A stretch of DNA of 9,535 nt, taken from positions 1 through 9,535 of the forward strand of contig JBDIBB010000142.1 in the NCBI GenBank assembly GCA_039812685.1. Direction: 5' to 3'. A model generated the notes under the pieces. It ran no database searches and was not told the origin of the DNA. It saw only the letters and a list, made by a program, of their open reading frames with translations. This stretch comes from JBDIBB01 sp039812685. Lineage in GTDB: Bacteria > Acidobacteriota > Vicinamibacteria > Vicinamibacterales > JAFNAJ01. Each line of letters starts with the position of its first letter. Position 1 is the stretch's first letter. Shown one piece after another: positions 9,253-9,535 of this stretch. The position numbers and the translations under genes were made by a program.

Positions 9253-9535
9253 CTAGCGCCGTTGTTCGAGAGAAGCGGTGACGCGGCGCGATTCGCCCGC
9301 CGCCAGCGTGATCGTGCTGGTCCAGGGCGCGTGTCCGGCCAGTTCGAAGCGGATGGTCCTCGCCCCCGGAGCCACGCCATCGATCTTCAGCGGCGACACG
9401 CCCACCCGCCGCCCGTCGACGTAGACGCCGGCGCCCGCCGGCCGCGTGACGAACTCGAGCGCGGCGGTCACGGGCGCCGCCGCGGCCGCCCCGGGAGCCG
9501 CCGTGGCCTCAAGCCGAAGGTCGAGCGTCACGGAG
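9253..9535 (-). CDS. PEGA-domain protein, C-terminal fragment (runs off the window)
   Basis: Only the last ~94 residues are visible and the frame stays open through the window end. After an Ala/Pro-rich linker comes one PEGA repeat: PAGAGVYVDGRRVGVSPL, then VAPGARTIRFELAGHAPW and a terminal TLAAGESRRVTASL stretch, ending 39 nt before carA. PEGA domains are small beta-sandwiches usually found outside the membrane or at the end of larger proteins such as serine/threonine kinases. What the missing N-terminal part is cannot be told. A GTG at 9529-9531 could in principle start a ~92-residue protein, but this has no ribosome site and a longer gene is much more likely. Short spacing suggests possible co-transcription with carAB, without an evident functional link. 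Confidence 0.8.
   Translation of the reverse strand, partial: SVTLDLRLEATAAPGAAAAAPVTAALEFVTRPAGAGVYVDGRRVGVSPLKIDGVAPGARTIRFELAGHAPWTSTITLAAGESRRVTASLEQRR

Overview
This is a GC-rich bacterial window in which every gene I can support lies on the minus strand. In transcription order (right to left) the genes are: the 3' end of a PEGA-domain protein (cut by the window end), carA, carB, a full-length comEC/rec2, and a methyl-accepting chemotaxis protein (MCP). Composition, a full-length comEC next to housekeeping genes, and short C-rich/G-rich tandem repeats between genes would suit a high-GC soil bacterium. Acidobacteriota (Vicinamibacteria-like) is my best guess, but no marker gene here proves it.

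Right part (4738-9535): carA and carB encode the two subunits of glutamine-dependent carbamoyl phosphate synthetase. Both are full length, with catalytic residues at or close to the E. coli numbering. CarA supplies ammonia from glutamine; CarB makes carbamoyl phosphate from bicarbonate, ammonia and two ATP, for pyrimidine and arginine synthesis. They are separated by 97 nt (stop codon excluded) that holds an imperfect hairpin just after the carA stop, then an unusual tandem array of G4-tracts that runs almost to the carB start. A PEGA-domain fragment ends 39 nt upstream of carA and may share its transcript.

Middle (1997-4737): after a 236-nt gap with three hairpin-forming inverted repeats comes comEC, an inner-membrane DNA-uptake channel protein with an intact N-terminal domain, competence membrane domain and metallo-beta-lactamase-like domain. 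It probably starts at a non-ATG codon.

Left part (1-1996): an MCP with a periplasmic sensor region, two membrane segments, no recognisable HAMP domain and a canonical signalling hairpin. It is flanked by two direct copies of a ~145-bp sequence (about 96% identical). One copy lies in the comEC-MCP gap and the other at the left window edge, where it encodes the last 16 residues and stop codon of the MCP. This suggests a recent duplication, perhaps part of a tandem MCP cluster continuing beyond the window.

I see no CRISPR array, transposase, integrase, tRNA, rRNA, toxin-antitoxin or defence locus. The genes are ordinary; the non-coding structure (flanking direct repeat, G-tract array between carA and carB, hairpin-rich gaps) is what deserves a second look.
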